DNA of 64,000 bases from assembly GCF_018128945.1 (NCBI RefSeq), contig NZ_CP068393.1, positions 2,976,001 through 3,040,000 of the forward strand. Reading direction: 5' to 3'. Source of the stretch: Aristaeella hokkaidonensis (GTDB lineage: Bacteria > Bacillota > Clostridia > Christensenellales > Aristaeellaceae). A program made the translations under genes and the position numbers. The notes beneath the pieces were generated by a model. The model was given only the letters and a program-made list of their open reading frames with translations. It was not told the DNA's origin and made no database searches. Below, one piece after another: positions 17,163-25,273 of this stretch (positions within the stretch are counted from its first letter, which is position 1; each line of letters begins with the position of its first letter).

Positions 17163-17381
17163 TCAGAGATAGATTTCACAGTCGTCTTCCACCTTTTTGC
17201 AGGCGGCAAGTACGTTCTTCATGACGGCGGCGGCATCTGCACCTTCTTCAAAGTCAACAACCATCTTCTGGGTCATGAAGTTGACGGTAACTTCCTTCAC
17301 GCCGGCGGTGTTCCGGGCGGCATCTTCCATCTTATTGGCGCAGTTTGCGCAGTCCACTTCAATCTTGTAGGTTTTTTTCAC
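17163..17381 (-). CDS. Stand-alone heavy-metal-associated (HMA) domain protein
   Basis: A 72-residue ferredoxin-fold HMA protein with the metal motif CANC (residues 10-13). It ends in EDDCEIYL, giving an extra acidic/cysteine tail. It is first in the operon, 32 bp before the P-type ATPase that lacks its own HMA domain. It likely delivers metal to the ATPase in trans or acts as the missing regulatory domain. Acidic residues after the motif fit Zn/Cd better than Cu. Confidence 0.88.
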   Translation of the reverse strand: MKKTYKIEVDCANCANKMEDAARNTAGVKEVTVNFMTQKMVVDFEEGADAAAVMKNVLAACKKVEDDCEIYL

Positions 17382-17408
17382 GGTAACAGCACCTCACTTT
17401 CAATACAA

Positions 17409-17433
17409 TTAAACAATCGTTTAATCGTTTAAC
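17409..17433. promoter_or_regulatory. Candidate ArsR operator
   Basis: Perfect inverted repeat TTAAAC-AATC-GTTTAA at 17409-17424, followed by a further half-site TCGTTTAAC. It lies directly downstream of the minus-strand -10, where a repressor would block transcription. Confidence 0.6.
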
Positions 17434-17436
17434 TGA

Positions 17437-17465
17437 ATAATAGCAGAAGAACAACCGGATGTCAA
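17437..17465 (-). promoter_or_regulatory. Promoter of the metal-efflux operon
   Basis: Minus strand: TTGACA (17465-17460), 17-bp spacer, TATTAT (17442-17437) preceded by TGC. A near-consensus promoter about 55 bp before the HMA gene. Confidence 0.75.
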
Positions 17466-17696
17466 TAGACATACCGAAAGAGGATAAAAACGGACAAAAA
17501 AGGGAATGAACCCCACTAAAATGGTCATTACATCCTTTTATAATGCTCTTTTGTGCCACTGGCAAGATGAATATCCCCACTTACAACATATATAATGCCA
17601 CTTTATATCCGCTATTGGATCATGAGCCATAGATCGGTATCCTGTATACAACTTCAGTTATAGATTTAGTCTATAGCTTCATATTGCTTTCAGGTA
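17466..17696. other. AT-rich intergenic stretch without recognised gene
   Basis: Between the divergent metal and methionine promoters. I see no plausible coding frame with a ribosome binding site. A small inverted repeat TATAGA-TTTAG-TCTATA lies near 17660-17676. Base composition is clearly richer in A and T than the surrounding genes. Confidence 0.5.
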
Positions 17697-17726
17697 TTGG
17701 ACAGGGGTAAAAACGGTGGATATAAT
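17697..17726 (+). promoter_or_regulatory. Promoter of the MetQ-like gene
   Basis: TTGGAC at 17697-17702, 18-bp spacer, consensus TATAAT at 17721-17726. Expected transcription start near 17733, giving a leader of about 145 nt. Confidence 0.7.
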
Positions 17727-17732
17727 ACGAAA

Positions 17733-17830
17733 CATCAAATCACGAGGGAGGGAGACGCCGTGAAAGGCAAATCAACCTGGCGGGACGATCGAATGCGTCG
17801 ATGTAAACTGATCACGATGCGTTGTCCCAT
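17733..17830 (+). ncRNA. Candidate structured leader RNA (possible SAM-type riboswitch relative)
   Basis: The leader begins at the expected transcription start. A possible basal stem pairs CATC-AA-ATCA (17733-17742) with TGAT-CAC-GATG (17809-17819). Inside are a purine-rich GAGGGAGGGAG, then TGAAA, then CAACC, in the same order as the conserved core of SAM-I riboswitches, and CGCC/GGCG and GACG/CGTC stems. The match to SAM-I is loose and no terminator hairpin follows, so control, if any, would be at translation. Location before a methionine importer is the main support. Confidence 0.35.
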
Positions 17831-17876
17831 AAAATAAACCCTGAATGAATTTTGAAATAATGAGAGGAGAATTCCC

Positions 17877-18710
17877 ATGAAAAAGATTATTGCTCTGCTG
17901 GTTGCCCTGGTACTGACCCTGTCCCTGACTGCCGCTTTCGCCGACGGTATCAAGATTGCCGTTCCCAATGACGCTACCAACGAAGGCCGTGCCCTCCTGC
18001 TGCTGCAGGCTTACGGACTGCTGAAGGTTGACGAAAACGCCGGTATCACCGCGACGGTGAAAGATATTACCGAGAATCCCCTGAACATCGAGTTTGTCGA
18101 AGTGGAAGCCGCGCTGGTTCCCAACGCCCTGCCCGATGTGGACTACGCCATCATCAACGGCAACTATGCCCTGGCTGCCGAACTGCCTGCCGCCCTGCTG
18201 TATGAGAATGCCGAATCCCCTTACGTGAACGTGATCAGCGTGAACGAAGCGGACAAGGACAGCGACAAGGCCAAGGCCCTGGCTGCTGCAGCGCTGAGCC
18301 AGAAGGTTGTGGACTACTTCGCTTCCTATGAAGGCCAGGCCATCTCCGTGGTGGAGAATCCCACAGACGGTTTCGATGCCACCGTGGACTACGACGCGCT
18401 GAAGGGCGAGACCATCAAAGTGGTTGCCACGCTGGATCCCCACTCCTTTGTGCTGGCGATTGTCAAGGACATCCTGGCTGAGAAGGAAATCAACGTGGAA
18501 GTGACCGTGGTGGATGACTATGTGACTCCCAACACCGCTGTGAACGACGGAGACGCTTTCGCGAACTTCTTCGCCCATCAGCCCTACCAGGATGACTTCA
18601 ACGCCAACAACGGCACCAACCTGGTGACCATCGCCGGTGTTCATGTGGAGCCCATGGGCCTCTACGCCGGACAGCAGGCTGACCTGGCTGCGCTGGGACT
18701 GGCTGAATAA
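17877..18710 (+). CDS. Circularly permuted MetQ/NlpA-family substrate-binding protein
   Basis: A 277-residue secreted protein with a signal peptide (cleavage after AAFA, about residue 21) and no lipobox cysteine. The mature part starts with IAVPNDATNEGRALLLLQ, then ENPLNIEFVEVEAA, AIINGNYAL and SPYVNVISV, which is the order of the C-terminal half of MetQ. After a linker (about 168-180) it continues with ETIKVVATLDPHSF, DDYVTPNTAVNDG, FFAHQPYQDDF and GVHVEPMGLY, which in normal MetQ form the N-terminal half. The halves are therefore swapped, with the new ends at the inter-domain hinge. It precedes metN and metI, so it should bind methionine or a related amino acid. AGAGGAG lies before the start. 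Confidence 0.85.
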   Translation: MKKIIALLVALVLTLSLTAAFADGIKIAVPNDATNEGRALLLLQAYGLLKVDENAGITATVKDITENPLNIEFVEVEAALVPNALPDVDYAIINGNYALAAELPAALLYENAESPYVNVISVNEADKDSDKAKALAAAALSQKVVDYFASYEGQAISVVENPTDGFDATVDYDALKGETIKVVATLDPHSFVLAIVKDILAEKEINVEVTVVDDYVTPNTAVNDGDAFANFFAHQPYQDDFNANNGTNLVTIAGVHVEPMGLYAGQQADLAALGLAE

Positions 18711-18728
18711 TCTTCAGGCTTTGAAGAC

Positions 18729-18760
18729 AAAGGCATCCGGGAAAACCCCGGATGCCTTTT
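18729..18760 (+). terminator. Terminator between the MetQ-like gene and metN
   Basis: Thirteen-bp arms (18729-18741 and 18747-18759, AAAGGCATCCGGG and complement) with a T4 tail. The transporter genes have their own promoter downstream. Confidence 0.8.
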
Positions 18761-18776
18761 CCATCGGAAAAAGGGA

Positions 18777-18806
18777 TTGCGCTTTGAAGTGGTTTCTTAC
18801 TATAAT
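18777..18806 (+). promoter_or_regulatory. Promoter of metNI
   Basis: TTGCGC at 18777-18782, 18-bp spacer, TATAAT at 18801-18806, 32 bp before metN. Confidence 0.55.
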
Positions 18807-18838
18807 AGGTTGTATTTCGGGAAGACGGAGGCTTTGAC

Positions 18839-19867
18839 ATGATTGAGCTGAAGAATCTGTCCAAGCAGTTTGAGACGATGGATGGGTCTGTGGATGCGCT
18901 GCGCCACATCAACCTGACGATCCAGGACGGGGATATCTACGGGATCATCGGCATGAGCGGCGCCGGTAAGAGTACGCTGGTACGGTGCATCAACATGCTG
19001 GAGAGACCCACGGAGGGTTCTGTGCTGGTAAACGGCAAGGATATCGGCGCACTGAAACAGAAGGACCTGCGTGCCATGCGGCGGAAGATCACCATGATCT
19101 TCCAGGGCTTTAACCTGCTGATGCAGCGGACCTGCCTGAAGAACGTGATGCTGCCCCTCCGGCTTGGCGGAATTGACCGGAAGACGGCGGAAGCAAAAGC
19201 ACGGGAATTGCTGGCACTGGTGGACCTGCCGGATAAGGCCAACAGCTATCCGGCCCAGCTGTCCGGCGGCCAGCAGCAGCGTGTGGCCATCGCCCGTGCG
19301 CTGGCGACGGAACCGGATGTGCTCCTGTGCGACGAGGCGACATCCGCGCTGGATCCGAAAACAACGCATTCCATCCTGGAGCTGATCCGGGATATCAATA
19401 AAAAACTGGGGATCACCGTGATCGTTATTACCCACCAGATGAGCGTTGTACAGGAGGTCTGCAACCGTGTGGCCATCCTGGAAAACGGCGAAGTGGTGGA
19501 GGAAGGCGGCGTGGCGGAGGTCTTCTCCAATCCACGTGCCAACGCGACCCGGAACCTGATCTATCCGGAAAGCGCGGACGGCGGTTCTGTTTTCCCGGAA
19601 GGCGGACAGCGTATACGGGTGATTTTCAACGGCGCCGTGGCGTCCCGGGAGCCCCTGATCGCAAAGATGGCAATAGACTGCGGCATTATGGCAAGTATTC
19701 TCGGCGCTTCCACCCGTTCGGTGGGAGACCGTGCCTACGGCTATATGCTGCTGGATATTCCAGGCTCACCGGAGAACCTGGCCAAAGCAGTTACTTACCT
19801 GAGCGCCACACCGGATATTACTGTACAGGTTGAAGCGGAATACGCCGCGAAGGAGGTGGAAGCATGA
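18839..19867 (+). CDS. metN: Methionine ABC transporter ATP-binding protein
   Basis: A 342-residue ABC ATPase. Walker A GMSGAGKST at 38-46, signature LSGGQQQRV at 141-149 and Walker B VLLCDEATSALD from 161. The last 85 residues (about 257-340) match the NIL domain specific to MetN, which binds methionine and inhibits transport when the cell has enough. It overlaps metI by 4 bp. The binding-protein gene lies upstream in a separate transcript. Confidence 0.93.
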   Translation: MIELKNLSKQFETMDGSVDALRHINLTIQDGDIYGIIGMSGAGKSTLVRCINMLERPTEGSVLVNGKDIGALKQKDLRAMRRKITMIFQGFNLLMQRTCLKNVMLPLRLGGIDRKTAEAKARELLALVDLPDKANSYPAQLSGGQQQRVAIARALATEPDVLLCDEATSALDPKTTHSILELIRDINKKLGITVIVITHQMSVVQEVCNRVAILENGEVVEEGGVAEVFSNPRANATRNLIYPESADGGSVFPEGGQRIRVIFNGAVASREPLIAKMAIDCGIMASILGASTRSVGDRAYGYMLLDIPGSPENLAKAVTYLSATPDITVQVEAEYAAKEVEA

Positions 19868-20577
19868 ATAACTTTGCCAATGCTTTTACCCCGGAACGCC
19901 TGCAGGAAGCCTGGGAATGCCTGCAGAACGAATTCCCCTTTGCTATCTGGGAAACCCTTTATTCCACCCTGCTTGCCACACTTTTTGCCGTGATCATCGG
20001 CCTGCCGCTGGGTGTGCTGCTTGTGACAGGCGAAAAGAAGGGCATCCGGCCCCTGCCGGCCTCACTGATGGGATTCCTGAACGTGCTGATTAACCTGCTG
20101 CGTTCCATTCCGTTCATTATCCTGATGGTGATGATTATTCCACTGACTCGTGTGATCGTCGGAACTTCCCTGGGTACGGTGGCTTCCATTGTCCCGCTGA
20201 CCATTGCCGCGTTCCCGTTCATTGCGCGACTGGTGGAATCCAGCCTGCGTGAAGTGAATCCCAACATTATTGAGACGGCCCAGTCTATGGGCGCGTCCCC
20301 CATGCAGATCGTCCTGCATGTGATGCTGCCGGAAAGCGTCCCCAGCCTGGTGACCAATATCACGCTGGCGATTACAACCATCATGGGCTATACGGCCATG
20401 TCCGGCGCGGTAGGCGGCGGCGGTCTCGGTAAGCTGGCCCTGGCCTACGGATACCAGCGGTACCGTTACGCGGTACTGTACCTGGCGGTGATCGTGCTGG
20501 TGGTGATTACCCAGATCATCCAGTCTTCCGGAACCTGGCTGGCCGCACGGCTGGACAAACGGCTGAAGAACAAGTAA
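19864..20577 (+). CDS. metI: Methionine ABC transporter permease
   Basis: A 237-residue inner-membrane protein with five or six TM helices and the EAA-loop (about 140-160, SMGASPMQIVLHVMLPESVPSLV-type segment) that contacts MetN. It matches MetI in length and layout (N-terminal cytoplasmic stretch, then TM1 at about 25-50). With MetN it forms the importer; the permuted MetQ supplies substrate. Confidence 0.93.
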   Translation: MNNFANAFTPERLQEAWECLQNEFPFAIWETLYSTLLATLFAVIIGLPLGVLLVTGEKKGIRPLPASLMGFLNVLINLLRSIPFIILMVMIIPLTRVIVGTSLGTVASIVPLTIAAFPFIARLVESSLREVNPNIIETAQSMGASPMQIVLHVMLPESVPSLVTNITLAITTIMGYTAMSGAVGGGGLGKLALAYGYQRYRYAVLYLAVIVLVVITQIIQSSGTWLAARLDKRLKNK

Positions 20578-20581
20578 AAAA

Positions 20582-20614
20582 GAACCGGAGCAGTGTAAAC
20601 TGCTCCGGTTTTAT
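20582..20614 (+). terminator. Terminator after metI
   Basis: Arms AACCGGAGCAG (20583-20593) and CTGCTCCGGTT (20600-20610) followed by T4. Confidence 0.85.
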
Positions 20615-20627
20615 GATGATGCCGGGA

Positions 20628-21647
20628 TCAGAGATTCGGGCACATTTCCAGTTCCTTCAGGTTTTCCCTGGAGGGCTTTCTTTTGCCTTCCTGGATTTCA
20701 TGGATGATCTTTACGATCCGGTCGTTGAGCGGGGTGGGAATGCCTTCCAGGCTGCCTTTTTCACAGACCACACCGTTGATGGCGTCGATTTCGCAGGGCT
20801 TATGCTTCTTCAGGTCCTGCAGCATGGAGGGCTCGATGGCGGCATGCTTCTTCATGGCAATGGGCATGATCAGCTTGGCCAGCATTTTCTTGAAGGGATT
20901 GGACCAGTAGAAGAGGCTGACGAGATCCTTGCCCTGGACCGGGGCAAAAGTGATGCCGGCGGCACGGCCCACGTCGATCACTTCCTTCATGCAGGAGGCC
21001 GCGAGGTTCCGGGCTTCCGGATCCTTTGCCACATCCCCGAAGGTTCCGCCCATGACGGTGCCCAGGCCGGAGAAGGTGGCGTTGATCAGCAGTTTGGACC
21101 AGCGGGCGCCGGGGAGGTTGTTTTCAATGACCACGGGGCACATTTTCTCGAGCACGGCTTTGACCTGCTCCAGCTTGTTATCCGGAATGCCGGGCATGCT
21201 GCCCATATGGAAGGAAAGGCTTTCAGGATCGGAGGTCAGCCGGCTGCTGCCGGGAGTGGTCATGGTGGCGCCCCATTCCACGGTGACGCCGATGGTGTGT
21301 TCCGGTCCGATGATTTCCGCGATGCTGTCCTCGGGAATGCCGTTCTGCATGGTGACGATGACGCCGTCTTCGGCCAGGTAGTTCTTTAGGAACGCGACGG
21401 TTTCATGGTTGTTCAGCTGCTTGGTCATGAGGAAAATGATATCGTATTTGCCGGTCATATCCTCCGGCAGGAGGGCGTTGACCGGAACGGTTATATCAAC
21501 GGTTCCCGTGATGTGGGCGCCGGATCGGTTCAGGGCGTCCACATGGGCGTGATTCCGGTTGATCAGGTCAACCGGGACGCCCTCCCGGGTCAGATAGGCT
21601 CCCATGACCGTCCCCAGGGAACCGGCTCCGTATATTGCAGTCCGCAT
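20628..21647 (-). CDS. panE: Ketopantoate reductase family protein (2-dehydropantoate 2-reductase)
   Basis: A 339-residue NADPH-dependent reductase. The Rossmann motif GAGSLGTVMG begins at residue 7; MQNGI and GARWSKLLINATFS carry the conserved Asn and the catalytic Lys region of PanE. It reduces ketopantoate to pantoate for CoA synthesis. The protein is slightly longer than E. coli PanE, and paralogues acting on other 2-oxo acids exist, so the exact substrate is inferred. No other pantothenate genes are nearby. It is divergent from mrfA. Confidence 0.8.
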   Translation of the reverse strand: MRTAIYGAGSLGTVMGAYLTREGVPVDLINRNHAHVDALNRSGAHITGTVDITVPVNALLPEDMTGKYDIIFLMTKQLNNHETVAFLKNYLAEDGVIVTMQNGIPEDSIAEIIGPEHTIGVTVEWGATMTTPGSSRLTSDPESLSFHMGSMPGIPDNKLEQVKAVLEKMCPVVIENNLPGARWSKLLINATFSGLGTVMGGTFGDVAKDPEARNLAASCMKEVIDVGRAAGITFAPVQGKDLVSLFYWSNPFKKMLAKLIMPIAMKKHAAIEPSMLQDLKKHKPCEIDAINGVVCEKGSLEGIPTPLNDRIVKIIHEIQEGKRKPSRENLKELEMCPNL

Positions 21648-21696
21648 TTGTATTGTTCACTCCTTACATCGGTGCGTTTTTGCGCACACGGGTGCC

Positions 21697-21724
21697 ATTA
21701 TAGCACAAAACAGGATGCAGACAA
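21697..21724 (-). promoter_or_regulatory. Promoter of panE
   Basis: Minus strand TTGTCT (21724-21719), 16-bp spacer, TATAAT (21702-21697) preceded by TGC. Confidence 0.6.
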
Positions 21725-21781
21725 GAACGAAAAATGTTTTCCCTCCGGAATCAAAGATTCTGACAAATCCGTTTGTTCGCC

Positions 21782-21810
21782 TTGCATTGGCAGAATGATA
21801 CTTTTATAAT
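21782..21810 (+). promoter_or_regulatory. Promoter of mrfA-mrfB
   Basis: TTGCAT at 21782-21787, 17-bp spacer, TATAAT at 21805-21810. It excludes the upstream in-frame start codons and fixes the mrfA start at 21860. No SOS box is evident. Confidence 0.7.
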
Positions 21811-21859
21811 GAAGGCAATCGGTGAGAACAAAAAGCACAGGAAGAGGGAGGACGAAAAA

Positions 21860-24130
21860 ATGAACGTGGCTCAGCTTGCGGAGCAGCTCAGGCGGGACAA
21901 CCAGTTCATGAAGGATGTCACCCGGTGGGAGGTTATTCCTGCCCGGCCGGCAAAGACTGCCCCCTTCCCGGATAACCTGGATCCCAGGCTCATCCCCGTG
22001 CTGGCACAGCGGGGGATCCACAGCCTTTATACCCATCAGGCGAAAAGCCTGGAAGCCATTGCCCGCGGGGAAGACGTGACCGTCGTGACGCCCACGGCTT
22101 CCGGCAAGACGATGTGCTATAACCTGCCCGTGCTTTCCGCCATCCTGCAGAATGAGGACTCCCGGGCACTTTATCTGTTTCCGACAAAGGCCCTGTCCGC
22201 CGACCAGGTCAGCGAGCTGTATGACATGATCGAGGGCATGGGTGTTGATATCAAAACCTATACATACGACGGGGATACGCCCGCCGCAGCCCGCCGCGCC
22301 GTGCGGCAGGCAGGCCACATCGTGGTGACCAACCCGGATATGCTGCATTCCGGCATCCTGCCCCATCACACCAAGTGGGTCAAGCTGTTTGAGAACCTGC
22401 GGTATATCGTGATTGACGAAATCCACACCTACCGCGGCGTCTTCGGCAGCAACCTGGCCAACGTGCTCCGCCGGCTGATGCGCCTGTGCGAGTTCTACGG
22501 CAGTCATCCGCAGTTCATTCTCTGCAGCGCCACCATCGCCAATCCGAAGGAACTGGCGGAGACGCTGATCGGCCGTACGGTGACCCTGATCGATGAAAAC
22601 GGTGCCCCCATGGGCGAGCGCCATTTTGTGTTCTACAACCCGCCGGTGGTGAACCGGCAGCTGGGGATCCGCCAGGGCGCGATCCCGATTACCCGGGCCA
22701 TCAGCGGGATGCTGCTCAAGAACGGCATCCAGGCGATCACCTTTGCCCGGTCCCGGCTGACGGTGGAAGTGCTGACCCGCTACCTGAAGGACATGGTCCG
22801 GGATCCGCTGGGCAATGCCGGAAAAGTCCGGGGCTACCGGGGCGGCTATCTGCCCGGGGAACGCCGGGAGATTGAAAAGGGTCTGCGGAACGGACAGGTG
22901 GACGCAGTGGTATCCACCAACGCGCTGGAGCTGGGCATTGACATCGGTGCGCTGGACGCCTGCGTGATGTGCGGGTATCCGGGAACCATTGCCAGCGCCT
23001 GGCAGCAGGCGGGCCGTGCCGGAAGGCGGAAGGGAACCAGCATCGTGTTCTTTATCGCCTCTTCCGCGGCAATTGACCAGTATATCGTGAACCATCCGGA
23101 TTACCTGCTGACCCAGAGCCCGGAGAACGCCCTGCTGAATCCGGACAACCTGTATATCCTGCTGAGCCATTTCAAGTGCGCGGCCTTTGAGCTGCCCTTT
23201 GCGGACGGAGACAAATTCGGCAACACGCAGTCCACCCAGGAACTGCTGGACTACCTGGACGAGCAGGGAATCCTGCACCATGTGGACGGGCGGTATCACT
23301 GGTCCGCGGAGGATTTCCCGGCCAGCGAGATTTCCCTCCGATCCGCGGCGGCGGAAAACTTCATTATTATCGATATTACCGATCCGGCACATCACCGGGT
23401 GGTGGGCGAAATGGACCGGTTCACCGCTCCCATGCTGCTGCATGAGAACGCCATCTATATGCATGAAGGCCGCCAGTTCCAGGTGGAGAAGCTGGACTTT
23501 GACGCCTGCAAGGCCTTCATCCGCAGTGTGGACGTCGGCTACTACACGGACGCAGACCTGAACATCAACCTGAGCCTGCTGGATATCGAGAAGGAAGAGC
23601 AGACCCCGCAGGGCGGAATCGCCGGACTGGGCGAGATCAAGGTCACGGCCCTGGTGACGATGTTCAAGAAAATCAAATTTGACACCCATGAGACGCTGGG
23701 TTTCGGCCATGTACAGCTGCCGGAGACGGATATGCATACTACCTCCATGTGGTGGACCCTGCCGGAGAAGCTGGCGGCAAAGATTCCCAGCGACCAGCTG
23801 AAGAACGGGATGATGGGCATCGCAAACCTGCTGCGCATCGTATGTCCGCTGTACCTGATGTGCGCGCCGCAGGATATTGCCGTGGTCTACCAGGTCAAGA
23901 GCCCGATCACCAATGAGCCGACGATCCTGCTTTATGACAACACGCCCGGCGGCATCGGCCTGAGCCACAAAGCTTTCGGGATGAAGGAACTGCTGCTGAG
24001 CAAGGCACTGCAGGTGGCGGAGGACTGCTCCTGTGCCTACGGCTGCCCCTCCTGCGTCGGCCCGGTGGGTGAAATCGGGGAGGATGGGAAACGTACGGCG
24101 ATCCGCCTGCTGAAGGAGCTGACGAAATGA
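21860..24130 (+). CDS. mrfA: DEAD/DEAH-box helicase of the MrfA (YprA) family
   Basis: A 756-residue superfamily-2 helicase. Motif I TPTASGKT ends at residue 84, the Walker B box is VIDEIHTYRG, and motifs STNALELGIDIG and QQAGRAGRRKG mark the second RecA domain. The C-terminal domain (DUF1998) ends with four cysteines C723, C725, C729 and C732 (CSCAYGCPSC), a probable zinc site. In Bacillus subtilis MrfA works with the nuclease MrfB to repair mitomycin C adducts independently of UvrABC. The next gene, overlapping by 4 bp, is the MrfB homologue, so the pair is conserved here. Start chosen by GGGAGG and the promoter position. Confidence 0.9.
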   Translation: MNVAQLAEQLRRDNQFMKDVTRWEVIPARPAKTAPFPDNLDPRLIPVLAQRGIHSLYTHQAKSLEAIARGEDVTVVTPTASGKTMCYNLPVLSAILQNEDSRALYLFPTKALSADQVSELYDMIEGMGVDIKTYTYDGDTPAAARRAVRQAGHIVVTNPDMLHSGILPHHTKWVKLFENLRYIVIDEIHTYRGVFGSNLANVLRRLMRLCEFYGSHPQFILCSATIANPKELAETLIGRTVTLIDENGAPMGERHFVFYNPPVVNRQLGIRQGAIPITRAISGMLLKNGIQAITFARSRLTVEVLTRYLKDMVRDPLGNAGKVRGYRGGYLPGERREIEKGLRNGQVDAVVSTNALELGIDIGALDACVMCGYPGTIASAWQQAGRAGRRKGTSIVFFIASSAAIDQYIVNHPDYLLTQSPENALLNPDNLYILLSHFKCAAFELPFADGDKFGNTQSTQELLDYLDEQGILHHVDGRYHWSAEDFPASEISLRSAAAENFIIIDITDPAHHRVVGEMDRFTAPMLLHENAIYMHEGRQFQVEKLDFDACKAFIRSVDVGYYTDADLNINLSLLDIEKEEQTPQGGIAGLGEIKVTALVTMFKKIKFDTHETLGFGHVQLPETDMHTTSMWWTLPEKLAAKIPSDQLKNGMMGIANLLRIVCPLYLMCAPQDIAVVYQVKSPITNEPTILLYDNTPGGIGLSHKAFGMKELLLSKALQVAEDCSCAYGCPSCVGPVGEIGEDGKRTAIRLLKELTK

Positions 24131-25269
24131 ACCTTCGGGATAAGCTCAGGGCGGTAGGCGGTACCGGCGGAACCCGGCAGCCTGCCCCGGAGACAGAAGA
24201 CAGGGACTGCCGCCACTTTGCCGTATACCGGCCGGCGGAAGAGTTCCCCGGCGCACTGGAGCTGTCCCGGGATACCCTTGCATTGATGAGTGAAAAGGAG
24301 ATGCCGGAGGATTTTGATCCCCGGCGGATCCTGTATCTGGATACGGAAACCACCGGCCTGGGCGGAAGCGGCACGGTGGCTTTTCTCGTTGGGATGGGAT
24401 TCCTGACGGACAACGGATTTGAGGTGCACCAGTTCCTGATGCGGGATTATCCGGAGGAGCCGTATTTACTCAAACATGTCGCTGCCGGACTGGGAAAGTT
24501 TGATGTGCTGTGTACCTTCAATGGCACCACTTTTGACGTACCACTGCTGGAAAGCCGGTTCCTGATGAACCGGATGAGCCGGAACTGCCTGGACCTTCCG
24601 CACCTGGACCTGCTGCATATGTGCCGGCGGCTGTGGAAGCTGCGGCTCGGACGGTGCAACCTGGGCCGGCTGGAGGAAGTGGTGCTGGGAAAGCCCCGGG
24701 AGGACGACTTGCCGGGAAGCGAAGTGCCCCAGCGGTACTTTACCTACCTGAAAACCAAACAGATGTCCCTGCTGGAGGATATCCTGAAACACAACGCGCA
24801 GGATATTGCCAGTCTCTGCGTACTGCTGAACCACATGGCGGAACTGTACCAGCATCCGGAAAAGATCCGTTTCAGCGAGGACGTCTATTCGATGGGGCGG
24901 GCGCTGGAACGGGTGAACCAGACGGAACCGGCGCGCAGGTGCTACCGGCTGGCCAGCCGGGGGAGAATGGGCGACCTGGCCTCCTCGGCGCTGGCGGTCA
25001 GCTACCGGCGGAGCGGACAACGGGAAGAGGCCGCGGAGGTCTGGCGGCAGATGATCCGGGAAGGCCGGGGCGGCATAATGCCCTATGTGGAGCTGGCCAA
25101 GTATGAGGAACATGTGCTGCGGGATATCCCGGAGGCACTCCGCCTGACGGAACAGGCAATCATCCGGCTCAGTGAGCCGGGATTCGGACAGGACGATGCT
25201 GTACAAGCGGATCAAAATGAGTTACAATACCGCTGGCAAAGACTGAAACGGAAACTGAAGGAGCAATAA
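24127..25269 (+). CDS. mrfB: MrfB (YprB)-like DnaQ-fold exonuclease with TPR tail
   Basis: A 380-residue protein. The exonuclease domain (about 65-245) has the DEDDh-type acidic residues: Asp72 and Glu74 in YLDTETTG, an Asp in TFNGTTFDVPLL and the final HNAQDIASL. Residues about 255-375 form helical TPR-like repeats, as in B. subtilis YprB. It is translationally coupled to mrfA and should degrade the DNA strand exposed by that helicase during adduct repair. It is followed 4 bp later by the TPR gene. Confidence 0.85.
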   Translation: MNLRDKLRAVGGTGGTRQPAPETEDRDCRHFAVYRPAEEFPGALELSRDTLALMSEKEMPEDFDPRRILYLDTETTGLGGSGTVAFLVGMGFLTDNGFEVHQFLMRDYPEEPYLLKHVAAGLGKFDVLCTFNGTTFDVPLLESRFLMNRMSRNCLDLPHLDLLHMCRRLWKLRLGRCNLGRLEEVVLGKPREDDLPGSEVPQRYFTYLKTKQMSLLEDILKHNAQDIASLCVLLNHMAELYQHPEKIRFSEDVYSMGRALERVNQTEPARRCYRLASRGRMGDLASSALAVSYRRSGQREEAAEVWRQMIREGRGGIMPYVELAKYEEHVLRDIPEALRLTEQAIIRLSEPGFGQDDAVQADQNELQYRWQRLKRKLKEQ

Positions 25270-25273
25270 CGAC

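Noticed and set aside
15223..17172. A 649-codon open frame on the plus strand
   Set aside because: Antisense to the P-type ATPase, which has all catalytic motifs.
17359..17580. A 73-codon frame on the minus strand over the metal-operon promoter
   Set aside because: It covers the promoter and operator, lacks a ribosome binding site and resembles no protein.
17733..17830. Firm SAM-I riboswitch or T-box assignment
   Set aside because: Only scattered core elements match SAM-I, and the T-box signature and specifier structure are absent; kept as a low-confidence structured leader.
21698..23968. A 756-codon open frame on the minus strand
   Set aside because: Antisense to mrfA, which has full helicase motifs and a promoter; the antisense product shows no domain.
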